Shown: positions 48,250-56,537 of the stretch, piece by piece
How positions within the stretch are numbered: the stretch's first letter is position 1
Layout of the letters: each line of letters begins with the position of its first letter
Made by a program: the position numbers and the translations under genes
The notes under the pieces: model-generated
The model's input: only the letters and a program-made list of their open reading frames with translations
Database searches by the model: none
What the model was told of the DNA's origin: nothing
From: Bradyrhizobium ottawaense
Lineage (GTDB): Bacteria > Pseudomonadota > Alphaproteobacteria > Rhizobiales > Xanthobacteraceae
NCBI RefSeq assembly: GCF_002278135.3
Contig: NZ_CP029425.2
Coordinates: 744,001 to 808,000, forward strand
Direction of reading: 5' to 3'
DNA length: 64,000 bases

Positions 48250-49619
48250 CTAGGGCATGCACATATCTCTGAGGCTCCATCCTGCTGCGACGGCGTTGAA
48301 GTATTCGAGGCCGTTTTTGAAGGTGATCGGGCCCGGCGGCTTGGACGATGGGTAGCCATCCCACCCGCCGAGACGGCCGATGATCCAGGCGGCCCAAGCG
48401 AGACTATCGGGCGGATGTGGGTTCTTTAGTCGCTTGCTCGCGGCTTCGAGTTGCCGGTTGAGGGCTGTGAGCGCGCCAATTTGGCCGTTGTCGAAGGCCG
48501 CGAGAATGGGCTGGCGACCACCATTGCGGGCCTGCAGAAGCTGGATGGTGATGACGGCCGCCTTGGCGGCGATCGCAACCAGCTTGAGAAGCCGATCGGC
48601 GGATCCGATCTGACTGTCTTCGAGCTTGAGGCCTTGTGTCTTCAGGATGCGGAAGAACTGCTCGATGATCCAGCGCTGCTTGTACCATTGGACGATGCGC
48701 CAGGCGTCCTCGATGCTGGTGACCTCGTGAGAGGTGAGAAGCCGCCAGTGCAGCGGCTCTATGCCGGTTTCGGCGTTAATCTCGCGCACATCGACCACCG
48801 CCAGCGGCAAGCTTTTCGGCAGATGGTGCAAGAACTTATTCTGCGGGCGGGCGAGCTCGATTGCGCCAAAGCGAAGTTCGAGGTGGGCCAGGCGAGCCGG
48901 CCGCGCGGCGCGCGCAGGCAGTTGGATCATACGCTGGTCCACCGCGGCCATGGCATCGCTGGCCTCATACAGGCTGCTGCGGTCGGCAAGCTTGCGATCA
49001 TGCATGCTGCGCGCGATGACGTGGAAATGTTGCTTGGCCGAGCTGGCATAAAGGGCAAAAATATCGCTCTCGCGGTCACCCAGCACCGTCACCGCCGCGG
49101 CCTTGGTGAGCAGCGGCCTTGCCGCCACGGCAGTCGATATCCAGCGTTGCGATTCCTTGTCCGATAATTCCCGATCATCATGCGAGGTCGTGCGGCGACC
49201 TGCGCGCGTCCATATCTGCCCGCTCAAAAGCCCAAGACAGCTGCCGTCGTCGGCGTCCACAGCCAGCAGCGGGTGCAGCAGCACGCCGTGGTTATTGCCT
49301 TTGCCGATTTCTCCGAGCCCGCGCCGGCGTTGCGGCGTGGTGTTGAAGTGGATCTCGCTGGTGTCCTGGATGGCCAGCACGTGGCGGCCTTCCACGGCAG
49401 GGCCCGTGCTATTGCTCCAGCTTTCGATGATCCGATCCACCGTCACCTTGTCATGGCCAAGAAAGCGGTTGAACCGCACTTCCAGCGCGCGGTTCCCCCT
49501 GGAGAGCTGCCGAAGGCAGACAGTTTTGCCCGCAACCATGCGTTCAGCGAGCGCCGCCCCCCTTTATCGAGACGACGATCCCCGAACCGGCCCAGCGTCC
49601 AGTCAATCCGTGACAACAT
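48250..49619 (-). CDS. IS4-family transposase, copy 1, requires -1 frameshift
   Basis: Frame one starts MLSRIDWTLGRFGDRRLDKG (ATG ending at 49619; an ATG 15 codons upstream is also open) and reaches a G6 run (plus C at 49557-49562). The main 429-codon frame is reached by a -1 shift there, restoring AALAERMVAGKTVCLRQLSR and a ~456-aa protein. Catalytic residues are D in LAIQDTSEI, D in VLGDRESDIF and E in the YKQRWIIEQFFRILKTQG signature. Either slippage at AAAGGGGGG is used, or both copies are dead in the same way. The 429-aa product alone lacks the N-terminal DNA-binding part. Confidence 0.85.
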
Positions 49620-49737
49620 CGCAGCACCCCCGTCCAAACCATGGAGTGCCGCAATAGGAATCACATAGATCTCCGATTCTGGAACCCCCAGGGCGAACCC
49701 GAGTCAATCCGCCGCACCAGATATGTGCATGCCCTAG
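48250..49737 (-). mobile_element. IS4-family insertion sequence, copy 1
   Basis: 1,488 bp with terminal inverted repeats CTAGGGCATGCACATAT and ATATGTGCATGCCCTAG (17 bp perfect). It carries one transposase gene needing a frameshift. The TAG stop codon of the transposase is the last three bases of the element (48250-48252). By visual comparison it is identical to the copy at 60255-61742 and in the same orientation, 12,005 bp apart. It lies between xerD and accA. Confidence 0.93.
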
Positions 49738-49747
49738 TGCGTTCGCA
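49738..49747. repeat. Right flank target sequence of IS copy 1
   Basis: TGCGTTCGCA, reverse complement of the left flank at 48240-48249. Confidence 0.7.
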
Positions 49748-49757
49748 GGGACGACAG

Positions 49758-50717
49758 TCACTTCTCCGCCAGCGGGTGCAGGTCGCGCACGAGGCTCTTC
49801 AGCCGCTCCTCCACCACATGGGTGTAGATCTGCGTCGTCGAGATGTCGGTGTGGCCGAGCAGGGTCTGCACGATGCGCAAATCGGCACCATTGTGCAGGA
49901 GGTGGCTGGCAAAGGCATGGCGCAGCACGTGCGGGGAGACCAGCCGCGCCTGCAGCCCCGAGGCGACCGCGAGCTCCTTGAGGTCGCGGGCAAAATGCTG
50001 GCGCGTCAGATGTCCGCTCTCGCCGAACGAGGGGAACAGCCACTTGGAGGCGGCGAGGCTGTCCTTCTTCTTCTCCGTCTTCGCAGCTTCCGTCGCCGCG
50101 AGATAATCCGCCATCGCCTGGCGCGAGGCCTCGTTGAGCGGCACCAGGCGCTCCTTGTTGCCCTTGCCGCGCACCACGATCATGCGGGCGTCGCGCTTGG
50201 CCGCCGAGCGCGGCAGCGCCACCAGCTCGGAGACGCGCAGGCCGGTGGCGTAGAGCACCTCGAGCAGGCAATACAGCCGCAAGGCGCGCAGCCGCTTCGA
50301 CGGCGAGGCATCTTGCGCCTCGCTCAATTCCTTGGCGCGGCGGAGCATGCGATCGACATCGGCGATCGACAGCACCTTCGGCAGGCCGCGGCCGCGCTTG
50401 GGGCCGGACAGGATCGCGGCGGGATCCTCAGCTCGGATGCGTTCGTTCAGCAGGAAGCGATAGAGATGCCGCATCGCCGACAGCCGCCGCGCGACGCTGG
50501 TGGATTTGAAGCCGCGGGCATCGAGATCGGCGAGATAATCGCGCAAATTTTGCGTCTCGGCGTCGGCAAAGCTGTGCCCGACGCGGCCCAAAAATTCCGA
50601 GAAATCGGTGAGGTCGCGGCGATAGGCGTCGAGCGTGTTGGGTCCGGCGCCCTGTTCCGCCGCGAGCATGTCGAGGAACAGGCCGGTGAGCTTGGCATCT
50701 GAGGGCTTGGTGCGCAT
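49758..50717 (-). CDS. xerD: Site-specific tyrosine recombinase XerD
   Basis: Resolves chromosome dimers at dif together with XerC. The 319-aa protein has the N-terminal SAM-like domain (LFLDMLAAEQGAGPNTLDAY) and the catalytic domain with Arg in LYATGLRVSELVALP, the Lys-bearing VVRGKGNKERLVPL, HxxR in SPHVLRHAFASHLLHNGADL, and LLGHTDISTTQIYTHV with His and nucleophile Tyr. Normal length; it is the housekeeping recombinase. The IS and repeat follow directly after its stop. Confidence 0.95.
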   Translation of the reverse strand: MRTKPSDAKLTGLFLDMLAAEQGAGPNTLDAYRRDLTDFSEFLGRVGHSFADAETQNLRDYLADLDARGFKSTSVARRLSAMRHLYRFLLNERIRAEDPAAILSGPKRGRGLPKVLSIADVDRMLRRAKELSEAQDASPSKRLRALRLYCLLEVLYATGLRVSELVALPRSAAKRDARMIVVRGKGNKERLVPLNEASRQAMADYLAATEAAKTEKKKDSLAASKWLFPSFGESGHLTRQHFARDLKELAVASGLQARLVSPHVLRHAFASHLLHNGADLRIVQTLLGHTDISTTQIYTHVVEERLKSLVRDLHPLAEK

Positions 50718-50734
50718 GCCCGGGAGGCTAGCTC

Positions 50735-50751
50735 CTATTTCTTGAGAAACT
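50735..50751. repeat. 17-bp direct repeat, left copy
   Basis: CTATTTCTTGAGAAACT, identical to 53003-53019, where it is the 3' end of a small gene including its stop codon. The two copies bracket the NTF2/SDR/TetR module. Confidence 0.85.
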
Positions 50752-50793
50752 CACCAGCAATGTGGAGCGGGCCCGAACGCTCTCTTCGAAATT

Positions 50794-51201
50794 CTAGGCC
50801 ATTTCGCTGATCGCCGTCGCCTGCGACCAGACCACCATCCAACGCCCCTCGCGGTGCTCGTAAGTGTCGGTGTGCCAATAGTCCGCAGGGGCAACGCGGT
50901 GGCCAGCAAAAACGATCTCCAGCCTGGCGCGATATCGGATCACGGCGTGATCGTTCTGCTGGCGGACGGCGATCGCGCCGGGTTCCCACATCAGGTACTG
51001 GATCTGCCCGCTCTGGATCGCACCCAGATATTCGCCCTTGGAGAGCGGCATGCCGATGGGCGTTATCAACTGAAACTCCGGTGCATGAAGCGGCTCCGCC
51101 TGCGCAATGTCTCCCTCGACCAGCGCGCGCAGCCGGGCCCGTTCGGTGTTGCGGATGTGCTCGGCTTGCGGTGAGTCCGTGTCGGTCGCGTGCGTCGTCA
51201 T
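50794..51201 (-). CDS. NTF2/SnoaL-like protein
   Basis: A 135-aa protein of the nuclear-transport-factor-2 fold, DUF4440-like: TERARLRALVEGDIAQAEPL, PEFQLITPIGMPLSKGEYLG, AVIRYRARLEIVFAGHRV, YWHTDTYEHREGRWMVVWSQ. Such domains can be enzymes (isomerases, cyclases) or just ligand binding; no catalytic set is clear. It is 46 bp downstream of the SDR gene on the same strand and probably cotranscribed with it. Confidence 0.85.
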   Translation of the reverse strand: MTTHATDTDSPQAEHIRNTERARLRALVEGDIAQAEPLHAPEFQLITPIGMPLSKGEYLGAIQSGQIQYLMWEPGAIAVRQQNDHAVIRYRARLEIVFAGHRVAPADYWHTDTYEHREGRWMVVWSQATAISEMA

Positions 51202-51247
51202 TGGTGGTTCTCCAGTTCTGCAAGGGTGGGCGAGGGGGTCCAGCCGT

Positions 51248-52285
51248 CTACGGCGTGGCGATCAAGCGATGGTCGATCAGGCTTTGGGCGCTGGCCCGGA
51301 TGCAATCCTCATCAGGCCGTGGTTGCCAGTTCAGCACGCGGTGCGCCTTGGCGGCGCTGACGCTGAGGTCGCGGTCGAGCTCATGCACGATCATGCGGGA
51401 GCGCCCGCTGAACGGGGCCAGCGCCCTCACCATCCAGTTCGGCACGTCGCCGCGCGGCAAGCGGGCCGCATAAGCCGGAAACGATGTCGCCAGCACCGCG
51501 GCCAAGTCCCTCAACCAGAAAAAACCTCCGCCGACGATGAAGCGCTCTCCGGCGGCATCAGGACAGGTCATCGCGCGGATATGGGCGTCGGCCACATCGC
51601 GCACATCCGCGACCGCAAAGCCAAAGCGCGGCACACGCTTCAACTTGCCGCTCATCATTTGCTGGATCAGTCCAACGGACGTGCCGTATTGCGGGCCGAG
51701 CAGCGGTCCGAAGATCATGCCGGGATTGATCACGCACAGATCGAGCCCGCTGTTCCGCGCAAAGCTCCACGCGGCCTGCTCGGCCAGCGTTTTCGATTTG
51801 TAATAGGGCGTCGCCCGCGCGCTGGTCGGATCGGTCCAATCGTTCTCGGTGTAGGGAGGCTGGCCGCTACCGTGATTGGTGGCGGCGATCGAGGATGTCA
51901 GCACCACGCGTGCCACGCCGGCGTCATGGGCCGCGCGCAACACGCGGAGTGCACCGTCGCGCGCGGTCTGGATCAGCTCGTCTGCGTTGTCAGGCAATCC
52001 CGCCGGAAATGGCGAGGCCGTGTGAATGACATAGCGACAGCCCTTCAGAGCGTCGTCCCATCCGTCGTCGGAGCAAAGATCCGCCCGGGCAAAACTGAGC
52101 GCACCGGCGGCAGGCGCGGTCGCGCAAATCTGGCTCCGGATCCGGTTGCAGGCGTGCAGACTGCGGACGGTCCCGCGCACGCGATAGCCGCTCGCCAGCA
52201 GCTGGCTGGCGACATGGCCGCCGAGAAATCCGCCGACGCCGGTCACCAGGACCGTGGCGGTCGGTTGAGGAAGTTGAGAATCCAT
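51248..52285 (-). CDS. NAD(P)-dependent epimerase/reductase, extended SDR family
   Basis: A 345-aa oxidoreductase like dihydroflavonol/cinnamoyl-CoA reductases. NADP-binding loop TVLVTGVGGFLGGHVASQL near the N-terminus, VIHTASPFPAG, the SSI of RVVLTSSIAATNHGS, and YxxxK in TPYYKSKTLAEQAAWSFAR are intact. Start is ATG 52283-52285 (MDSQLPQPTATVLVTG); the frame open to 52435 lies in the operator region. It is divergent from the TetR gene, which is the likely regulator. Confidence 0.92.
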   Translation of the reverse strand: MDSQLPQPTATVLVTGVGGFLGGHVASQLLASGYRVRGTVRSLHACNRIRSQICATAPAAGALSFARADLCSDDGWDDALKGCRYVIHTASPFPAGLPDNADELIQTARDGALRVLRAAHDAGVARVVLTSSIAATNHGSGQPPYTENDWTDPTSARATPYYKSKTLAEQAAWSFARNSGLDLCVINPGMIFGPLLGPQYGTSVGLIQQMMSGKLKRVPRFGFAVADVRDVADAHIRAMTCPDAAGERFIVGGGFFWLRDLAAVLATSFPAYAARLPRGDVPNWMVRALAPFSGRSRMIVHELDRDLSVSAAKAHRVLNWQPRPDEDCIRASAQSLIDHRLIATP

Positions 52286-52319
52286 TTGATTTTTCAAGCT
52301 CTTGCTCCGGTCAAGTCGA

Positions 52320-52348
52320 ATTAGACAATTAGACTGTAGTTGTCTAAT
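52320..52348. promoter_or_regulatory. Candidate TetR operator between SDR and TetR genes
   Basis: Inverted repeat ATTAGACAA (52320-52328) and TTGTCTAAT (52340-52348), perfect 9-bp arms with an 11-nt spacer, in the 104-bp divergent promoter region. Confidence 0.65.
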
Positions 52349-52389
52349 CGTCTTTTGACGAATTGGACTCGAACTGTCAATATGTCTCG

Positions 52390-52986
52390 ATGAAGGACAG
52401 CGATCACAAGGCCGGAGCAATTCTCGAGGCGGCATTGCCGGTGTTCGTCCGCCACGGCTTCCGCAAGACGTCGATGGCCGACATCGCGCGGGCGGCGGGC
52501 ATCTCGCGCGCGGCGCTCTATTTGAGCTTTGGCAGCAAGGAGGAATTGTTTCGGGCCGGGTCGGAGCGGGCGCATGCCAAGACGATGCGCAGCGTCGAAG
52601 CCGCGCTCGCCGGCGACGGCGACGTGTTCGGCCGGATCGAGCTGGCGATTGCAGCGTTCCAGCGCGATTTGATCGTGCCGTTCGCCGGCAGCGCGGACGC
52701 GGCAGAGCTGTTCGACGCCAATATGACGCTGGCCAAGGACATCACGCTGGCCGCACGCGCCCGGTTGGTGGCTTTGCTTGCTCGCGCACTGGCCGATGCG
52801 CAAGCGCGGAATGCGATCACCCTGGACGCTTTGAAGGCCTCGCCGACAGACCTCGCCGGCATCATCGTGGCGGCGATGGAAGGGATCAAGGAGGCGCAGG
52901 CCGCGGGCCAGAATCTTCTCGAAGATACGCAGCTATTCTTGCGCCTGCTGCGCCTCGCTTTGACGCGAAGTTCGCCGGGCGCCTGA
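52390..52986 (+). CDS. TetR family transcriptional regulator
   Basis: A 198-aa regulator. HTH at about residues 12-55: AALPVFVRHGFRKTSMADIA and RAAGISRAALYLSFGSKEEL. The C-terminal ligand domain is unassigned. Start ATG 52390 (MKDSDHKAGAILEA); a reading nine codons longer is in frame. It probably represses itself and the divergent SDR/NTF2 genes through the 29-bp inverted repeat. Confidence 0.92.
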   Translation: MKDSDHKAGAILEAALPVFVRHGFRKTSMADIARAAGISRAALYLSFGSKEELFRAGSERAHAKTMRSVEAALAGDGDVFGRIELAIAAFQRDLIVPFAGSADAAELFDANMTLAKDITLAARARLVALLARALADAQARNAITLDALKASPTDLAGIIVAAMEGIKEAQAAGQNLLEDTQLFLRLLRLALTRSSPGA

Positions 52987-53002
52987 CGCGTGCAACCAGC
53001 GT

Positions 53003-53019
53003 CTATTTCTTGAGAAACT
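53003..53019. repeat. 17-bp direct repeat, right copy
   Basis: CTATTTCTTGAGAAACT, the complement of the last five codons and stop of the small membrane-protein gene at 53003-53149. Identical to 50735-50751. Confidence 0.85.
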
Positions 53020-53149
53020 TGTCCGGCGGGATCGTCACCGTCATTTCCCGCGACTTCGGACTGACGAAATTGGCCAGTGCGAAGACCACGCCATAGACGA
53101 TGCCGGCGATCACGGCGACGACCGTCAGGAAGCGGAAGAGGCTGGGCAT
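53003..53149 (-). CDS. Small single-pass membrane protein, 48 aa
   Basis: MPSLFRFLTVVAVIAGIVYG begins the protein, followed by VVFALANFVSPKSREMTVTI and a PPDKFLKK tail. One transmembrane helix at about residues 7-27, short periplasmic or cytosolic tail. Family unknown to me, but sequence quality and codon use look real. It is divergent from aroK. Its 3' end is repeated in front of xerD, suggesting it once lay directly upstream of xerD. Confidence 0.75.
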   Translation of the reverse strand: MPSLFRFLTVVAVIAGIVYGVVFALANFVSPKSREMTVTIPPDKFLKK

Positions 53150-53331
53150 CGTTCTGGGGTCTCTGCAGGGGACTGGCAGGCAAATTAACCAATGAAATCA
53201 TCCAACATGTTCGCCGTTTCGTGGCAAGAGTCCACTGGCGAGGCCCCCTGCGGGGTCGTATAGGTGGCCAAAGCATGCCGCCTTTGGCGGCAGATCGAGC
53301 GAGATCCAGAGCGAGATCCAGAGCAATATCC

Positions 53332-53955
53332 ATGTCCGACGCCGCGTTGCCGATACCAGCTTCGCCCGAAGCCGACATCCTGTCGGCGCTCGGGGCGCGC
53401 TCGATCGTGCTCGTCGGCATGATGGGGGTGGGCAAATCCACCATCGGCCGCCGCATGGCGACCCGGCTGAAGCTTCCCTTCGTCGACGCCGACACCGAGA
53501 TCGAGACCTCGGCCCAGATGACCATCCCGGAGATCTTCGAGCGCCACGGCGAGCAATATTTCCGCGACGGCGAGGCCAGGGTGATCGCGCGGCTGCTCGA
53601 CAGCGGGCCGGTGGTGCTGGCGACCGGCGGCGGCGCATTCATGCGCGAGGAGACGCGCGCGCGCATCGCGGCGAAGGCGGTGTCGATCTGGCTCAAGGCG
53701 GACCACGACGTCATCATGCGCCGCGTGCGGCGCCGTGCCGACCGCCCGCTGCTCCAGACCGCCGACCCCGAGGGAACCGTGACGCGCCTGCTCACCGAGC
53801 GCGAGCCGGTCTACGGCCATGCCGATCTCACCATCGCCTCGCGCGACGTGCCGCACGACAGAATCGTCGAGGAGACCATCGAGGCGCTACGCGCGCATCT
53901 CTGTGGTGAGCAAGCCACCCAACCACCTGCCGACGTTGCGAGTGCCATACGATGA
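53332..53955 (+). CDS. aroK: Shikimate kinase
   Basis: Phosphorylates shikimate at O3 in the chorismate pathway. The 207-aa protein has the P-loop GMMGVGKSTIGRRMA (about residue 28-40), the substrate-site LPFVDADTEIE, GGGAFMREETR and the LID region RRRADRPLLQ. Start ATG 53332 (MSDAALPIPASPEAD); a small in-frame extension from 53278 is possible. It overlaps aroB by 4 bp (ATGA). Confidence 0.96.
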   Translation: MSDAALPIPASPEADILSALGARSIVLVGMMGVGKSTIGRRMATRLKLPFVDADTEIETSAQMTIPEIFERHGEQYFRDGEARVIARLLDSGPVVLATGGGAFMREETRARIAAKAVSIWLKADHDVIMRRVRRRADRPLLQTADPEGTVTRLLTEREPVYGHADLTIASRDVPHDRIVEETIEALRAHLCGEQATQPPADVASAIR

Positions 53956-55100
53956 CTGCGCCGTTGAAACATTCCGATCCCGTCAACGTCGAGGTCGCGC
54001 TGGGGAATCGCGCCTATGACATCGTCATCGGCCGCGGGGTGCTGGCCTCGCTCGGCGAACGGGTCGCGGCCTTGCGTCCCGGCGTGCGCACCGCGATCGT
54101 GACGGATCGAACCGTTGCAAAACACTGGCTCGAGCCCACCGAGGCTTCGCTTGCCGCCAGCGGCATCCCGACCTCGCGCGTCGTCGTCGAGGAAGGCGAG
54201 ATCTCCAAGACCTATGCCGGCCTCGAAAAGGTCAGCGAGGCCCTGATCGCCGCCAAGATCGAGCGCAACGATCTCGTCATCGCGCTCGGCGGCGGCGTGG
54301 TCGGCGATCTCGCCGGCTTTGCCGCGGCGATCCTGCGCCGCGGCGTCGATTTCGTGCAGGTGCCGACCTCGCTGCTGGCGCAGGTCGATTCATCCGTCGG
54401 CGGCAAGACCGGCATCAACTCGCCGCAGGGCAAGAATTTGCTCGGCGCGTTCCACCAGCCGGTGCTGGTGGTCGCCGACACCGCCGTGCTCGACACGCTG
54501 TCGCCGCGGCAGTTCCGCGCCGGCTATGCCGAGGTCGCCAAATACGGCGTGCTCGGCGACGAAGCCTTCTTCACCTGGCTGGAGAAGAACCATTCCGACA
54601 TCTTCAAGGGCGGCTCGGCGCGCGAGCATGCGATCGCGACCTCCTGCCGCGCCAAGGCCGGAATCGTCTCCCGCGACGAGCGCGAGACCGGCGAGCGCGC
54701 GCTGCTCAATCTCGGCCATACCTTCGGTCACGCGCTGGAAGCTGCGACCGGCTTCTCCGACCGCCTGTTCCACGGCGAAGGCGTTGCCATCGGCATGACG
54801 CTGGCGGCGCAGTTCTCGGCAAAGCTCGGCATGATCGGCGAAGCCGATGCGTCGCGCGTCGAGCGGCATCTGATCGAAGCCGGCCTGCCGACGCGCCTGC
54901 AGGACATCGCGGGCTTTGCGCAGGAAGGGCTTGCCGATGCCGACGCGCTGATGGCCTTGATGGCGCAGGACAAGAAGGTCACGCGCGGCAAGCTCACCTT
55001 CATCCTGCTGGAGGCCGTCGGGCGCGCGGTGATCGCGAAGGATGTCGAGCCGGCCCCGGTGCGGGACTTCCTGAAGGACAAGCTCGCCCTCAGGGCGTGA
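53952..55100 (+). CDS. aroB: 3-dehydroquinate synthase
   Basis: Converts DAHP to 3-dehydroquinate with NAD and a divalent metal. The 382-aa protein contains VIALGGGVVGDLAGFAAAI, VPTSLLAQVDSSVGGKTGIN, the metal ligands in LGHTFGHALEAATG and HGEGVAIGM, and the C-terminal MAQDKKVTRGKLTFIL. Intact and translationally coupled to aroK. Confidence 0.97.
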   Translation: MTAPLKHSDPVNVEVALGNRAYDIVIGRGVLASLGERVAALRPGVRTAIVTDRTVAKHWLEPTEASLAASGIPTSRVVVEEGEISKTYAGLEKVSEALIAAKIERNDLVIALGGGVVGDLAGFAAAILRRGVDFVQVPTSLLAQVDSSVGGKTGINSPQGKNLLGAFHQPVLVVADTAVLDTLSPRQFRAGYAEVAKYGVLGDEAFFTWLEKNHSDIFKGGSAREHAIATSCRAKAGIVSRDERETGERALLNLGHTFGHALEAATGFSDRLFHGEGVAIGMTLAAQFSAKLGMIGEADASRVERHLIEAGLPTRLQDIAGFAQEGLADADALMALMAQDKKVTRGKLTFILLEAVGRAVIAKDVEPAPVRDFLKDKLALRA

Positions 55101-55120
55101 TACTTGCTGTCGAGTGATGC

Positions 55121-56425
55121 ATGGACTGGCTCGGATTCACCATCGTCGTCCTCTGCCTCCTGGTCTCGGCGTTCTTCGCCGCGAGCGAGACCGCGCTGAC
55201 CGGCGCCTCGCGCGCCAGCATGCTCCGCCTCTCCAAGCAGGGTAATCACGACGCCGATGTCGTCTCCGATCTGCTCGACATGCGCGAGCGCCTGATCGGG
55301 GCGCTGCTGCTCGGCAACAACATCGCCAATATCGGCTCCTCGGCGATCGCCACCGCCATCTTCACGGCCTGGTTCGGCGATGTCGGCGTGCTCTATGCGA
55401 CCGGCGTGATGACCGCGCTGGTCGTGATCTTCGCGGAGGTGCTGCCCAAGACCATCGCGATCAATGCGCCCGACCGCGTCGCGCTTGCGGTCGCGCGCCC
55501 GATGCGGCTGACGATGTACGTGCTGGGGCCGCTGCTGCGCATCGTCGAGGTCATCGTGCGCCTGCTCATGCGCCTGTTCGGCCTCGCCGGCGAGCACCAG
55601 GCGATCCTGTCGCCGACCGAGCGCCTGCGCGGCGCGGTCGACCTGTTGCACCACGAGGGCAAGTTCGAGAAGCAGGACCGCGACATGCTCGGCGGCCTCT
55701 TGGACCTGCGCGAGCTCCAGGTCTCCGACGTCATGATCCATCGCACCGAAATGATGATGATCAACGCCGATTTGCCGCCGGAGGAGCTGGTGCGCGAGGT
55801 GCTGGCGACCGAATACACCCGCATCCCGCTCTGGCGCGAGAAGCCGGAGAACATTATCGGCGTGCTCCATGCCAAGGACCTCCTGCGCGCGATCCGTGCT
55901 GCGGACGGCGACACCTCGCGCATCGACGTCTCCACCATCGCGCTGCCGCCCTGGTTCGTGCCGGAGATGCGGCCGCTCGCCGAGCAGCTCAAGGCCTTCC
56001 GCCGCCGCAAGACCCATTTCGCGCTCGTCGTCGACGAGTATGGCGAAGTCGAAGGTCTGGTGACGCTGGAAGACATTTTGGAGGAGATCGTCGGCGACAT
56101 CTCCGACGAGCACGACGTCGTGGTCGCCGGCGTGCGCGCCCAGCCGGACGGCTCGGTCGTGGTCGACGGCTCGGTGCCGATCCGCGATCTCAACCGCGCC
56201 ATGGACTGGCACCTGCCCGATGAAGAGGCAACCACCGTCGCCGGCCTCGTCATCCACGAGGCGCGCTCGATCCCCGACCGCGGCCAGAGTTTTACGTTCC
56301 ACGGCTTCCGCTTCCGCGTGCTGCGCCGCGAGCGCAACCGCATCACCGCGCTCCGTATTTCACCGGTGCCGCGCGAGGCGGAGCTGGAAGAGGCGAAGCC
56401 GAGACGGGCGGGGACGTCGTTCTAA
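55121..56425 (+). CDS. HlyC/CorC family (CNNM) transporter with CBS domains
   Basis: A 434-aa membrane protein. DUF21 domain with about four hydrophobic segments (FTIVVLCLLVSAFFAASETA, GALLLGNNIANIGSSAIATA), then a CBS pair at about 195-320 (VSDVMIHRTEMMMINAD, HFALVVDEYGEVEGLVTLED) and a C-terminal CorC/HlyC domain (PDGSVVVDGSVPIRDLNRAM). Linked to Mg or Co efflux or membrane repair in relatives. Starts 20 bp after aroB, so likely read with aroK-aroB. Confidence 0.92.
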   Translation: MDWLGFTIVVLCLLVSAFFAASETALTGASRASMLRLSKQGNHDADVVSDLLDMRERLIGALLLGNNIANIGSSAIATAIFTAWFGDVGVLYATGVMTALVVIFAEVLPKTIAINAPDRVALAVARPMRLTMYVLGPLLRIVEVIVRLLMRLFGLAGEHQAILSPTERLRGAVDLLHHEGKFEKQDRDMLGGLLDLRELQVSDVMIHRTEMMMINADLPPEELVREVLATEYTRIPLWREKPENIIGVLHAKDLLRAIRAADGDTSRIDVSTIALPPWFVPEMRPLAEQLKAFRRRKTHFALVVDEYGEVEGLVTLEDILEEIVGDISDEHDVVVAGVRAQPDGSVVVDGSVPIRDLNRAMDWHLPDEEATTVAGLVIHEARSIPDRGQSFTFHGFRFRVLRRERNRITALRISPVPREAELEEAKPRRAGTSF

Positions 56426-56432
56426 GCCCCCA

Positions 56433-56533
56433 GTCATTCCGGGGCGATGCGGAGCATCGAACTAGGGTGCGCCCTTGCGCACCCGAGAATCTCGAGATTC
56501 CGGGTTCGGCTCTTCGAGCCGCCCCGGAATGAC
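56433..56533. repeat. Intergenic repeat, family 4, copy 1
   Basis: GTCATTCCGGGGCGATGCGG to its complement CGCCCCGGAATGAC, with ATCTCGAGATTCCGGGTTCG inside. A second copy lies at 62574-62651. It lies between the convergent CorC and bolA genes. Confidence 0.75.
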
Positions 56534-56537
56534 GAAG

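Larger units (their letters stand above)
48117..49755. repeat. Family 1 repeat pair interrupted by IS copy 1
   Basis: Left arm GTCGTCCCCGCGCACGCGGG at 48117; interior AGAAGTTTGGCGGAGACTGG and CAGATAGATCACGCGGTATG; right arm TGGGTCCCTGCG is cut by the IS and resumes as CGCAGGGACGAC ending at 49755. Removing the IS and one target copy leaves an element of about 140 bp. Confidence 0.8.

Noticed and set aside
49758..50717. Tyrosine recombinase as integrase of a mobile island
   Set aside because: Sequence and accA/aroK context are those of chromosomal XerD.
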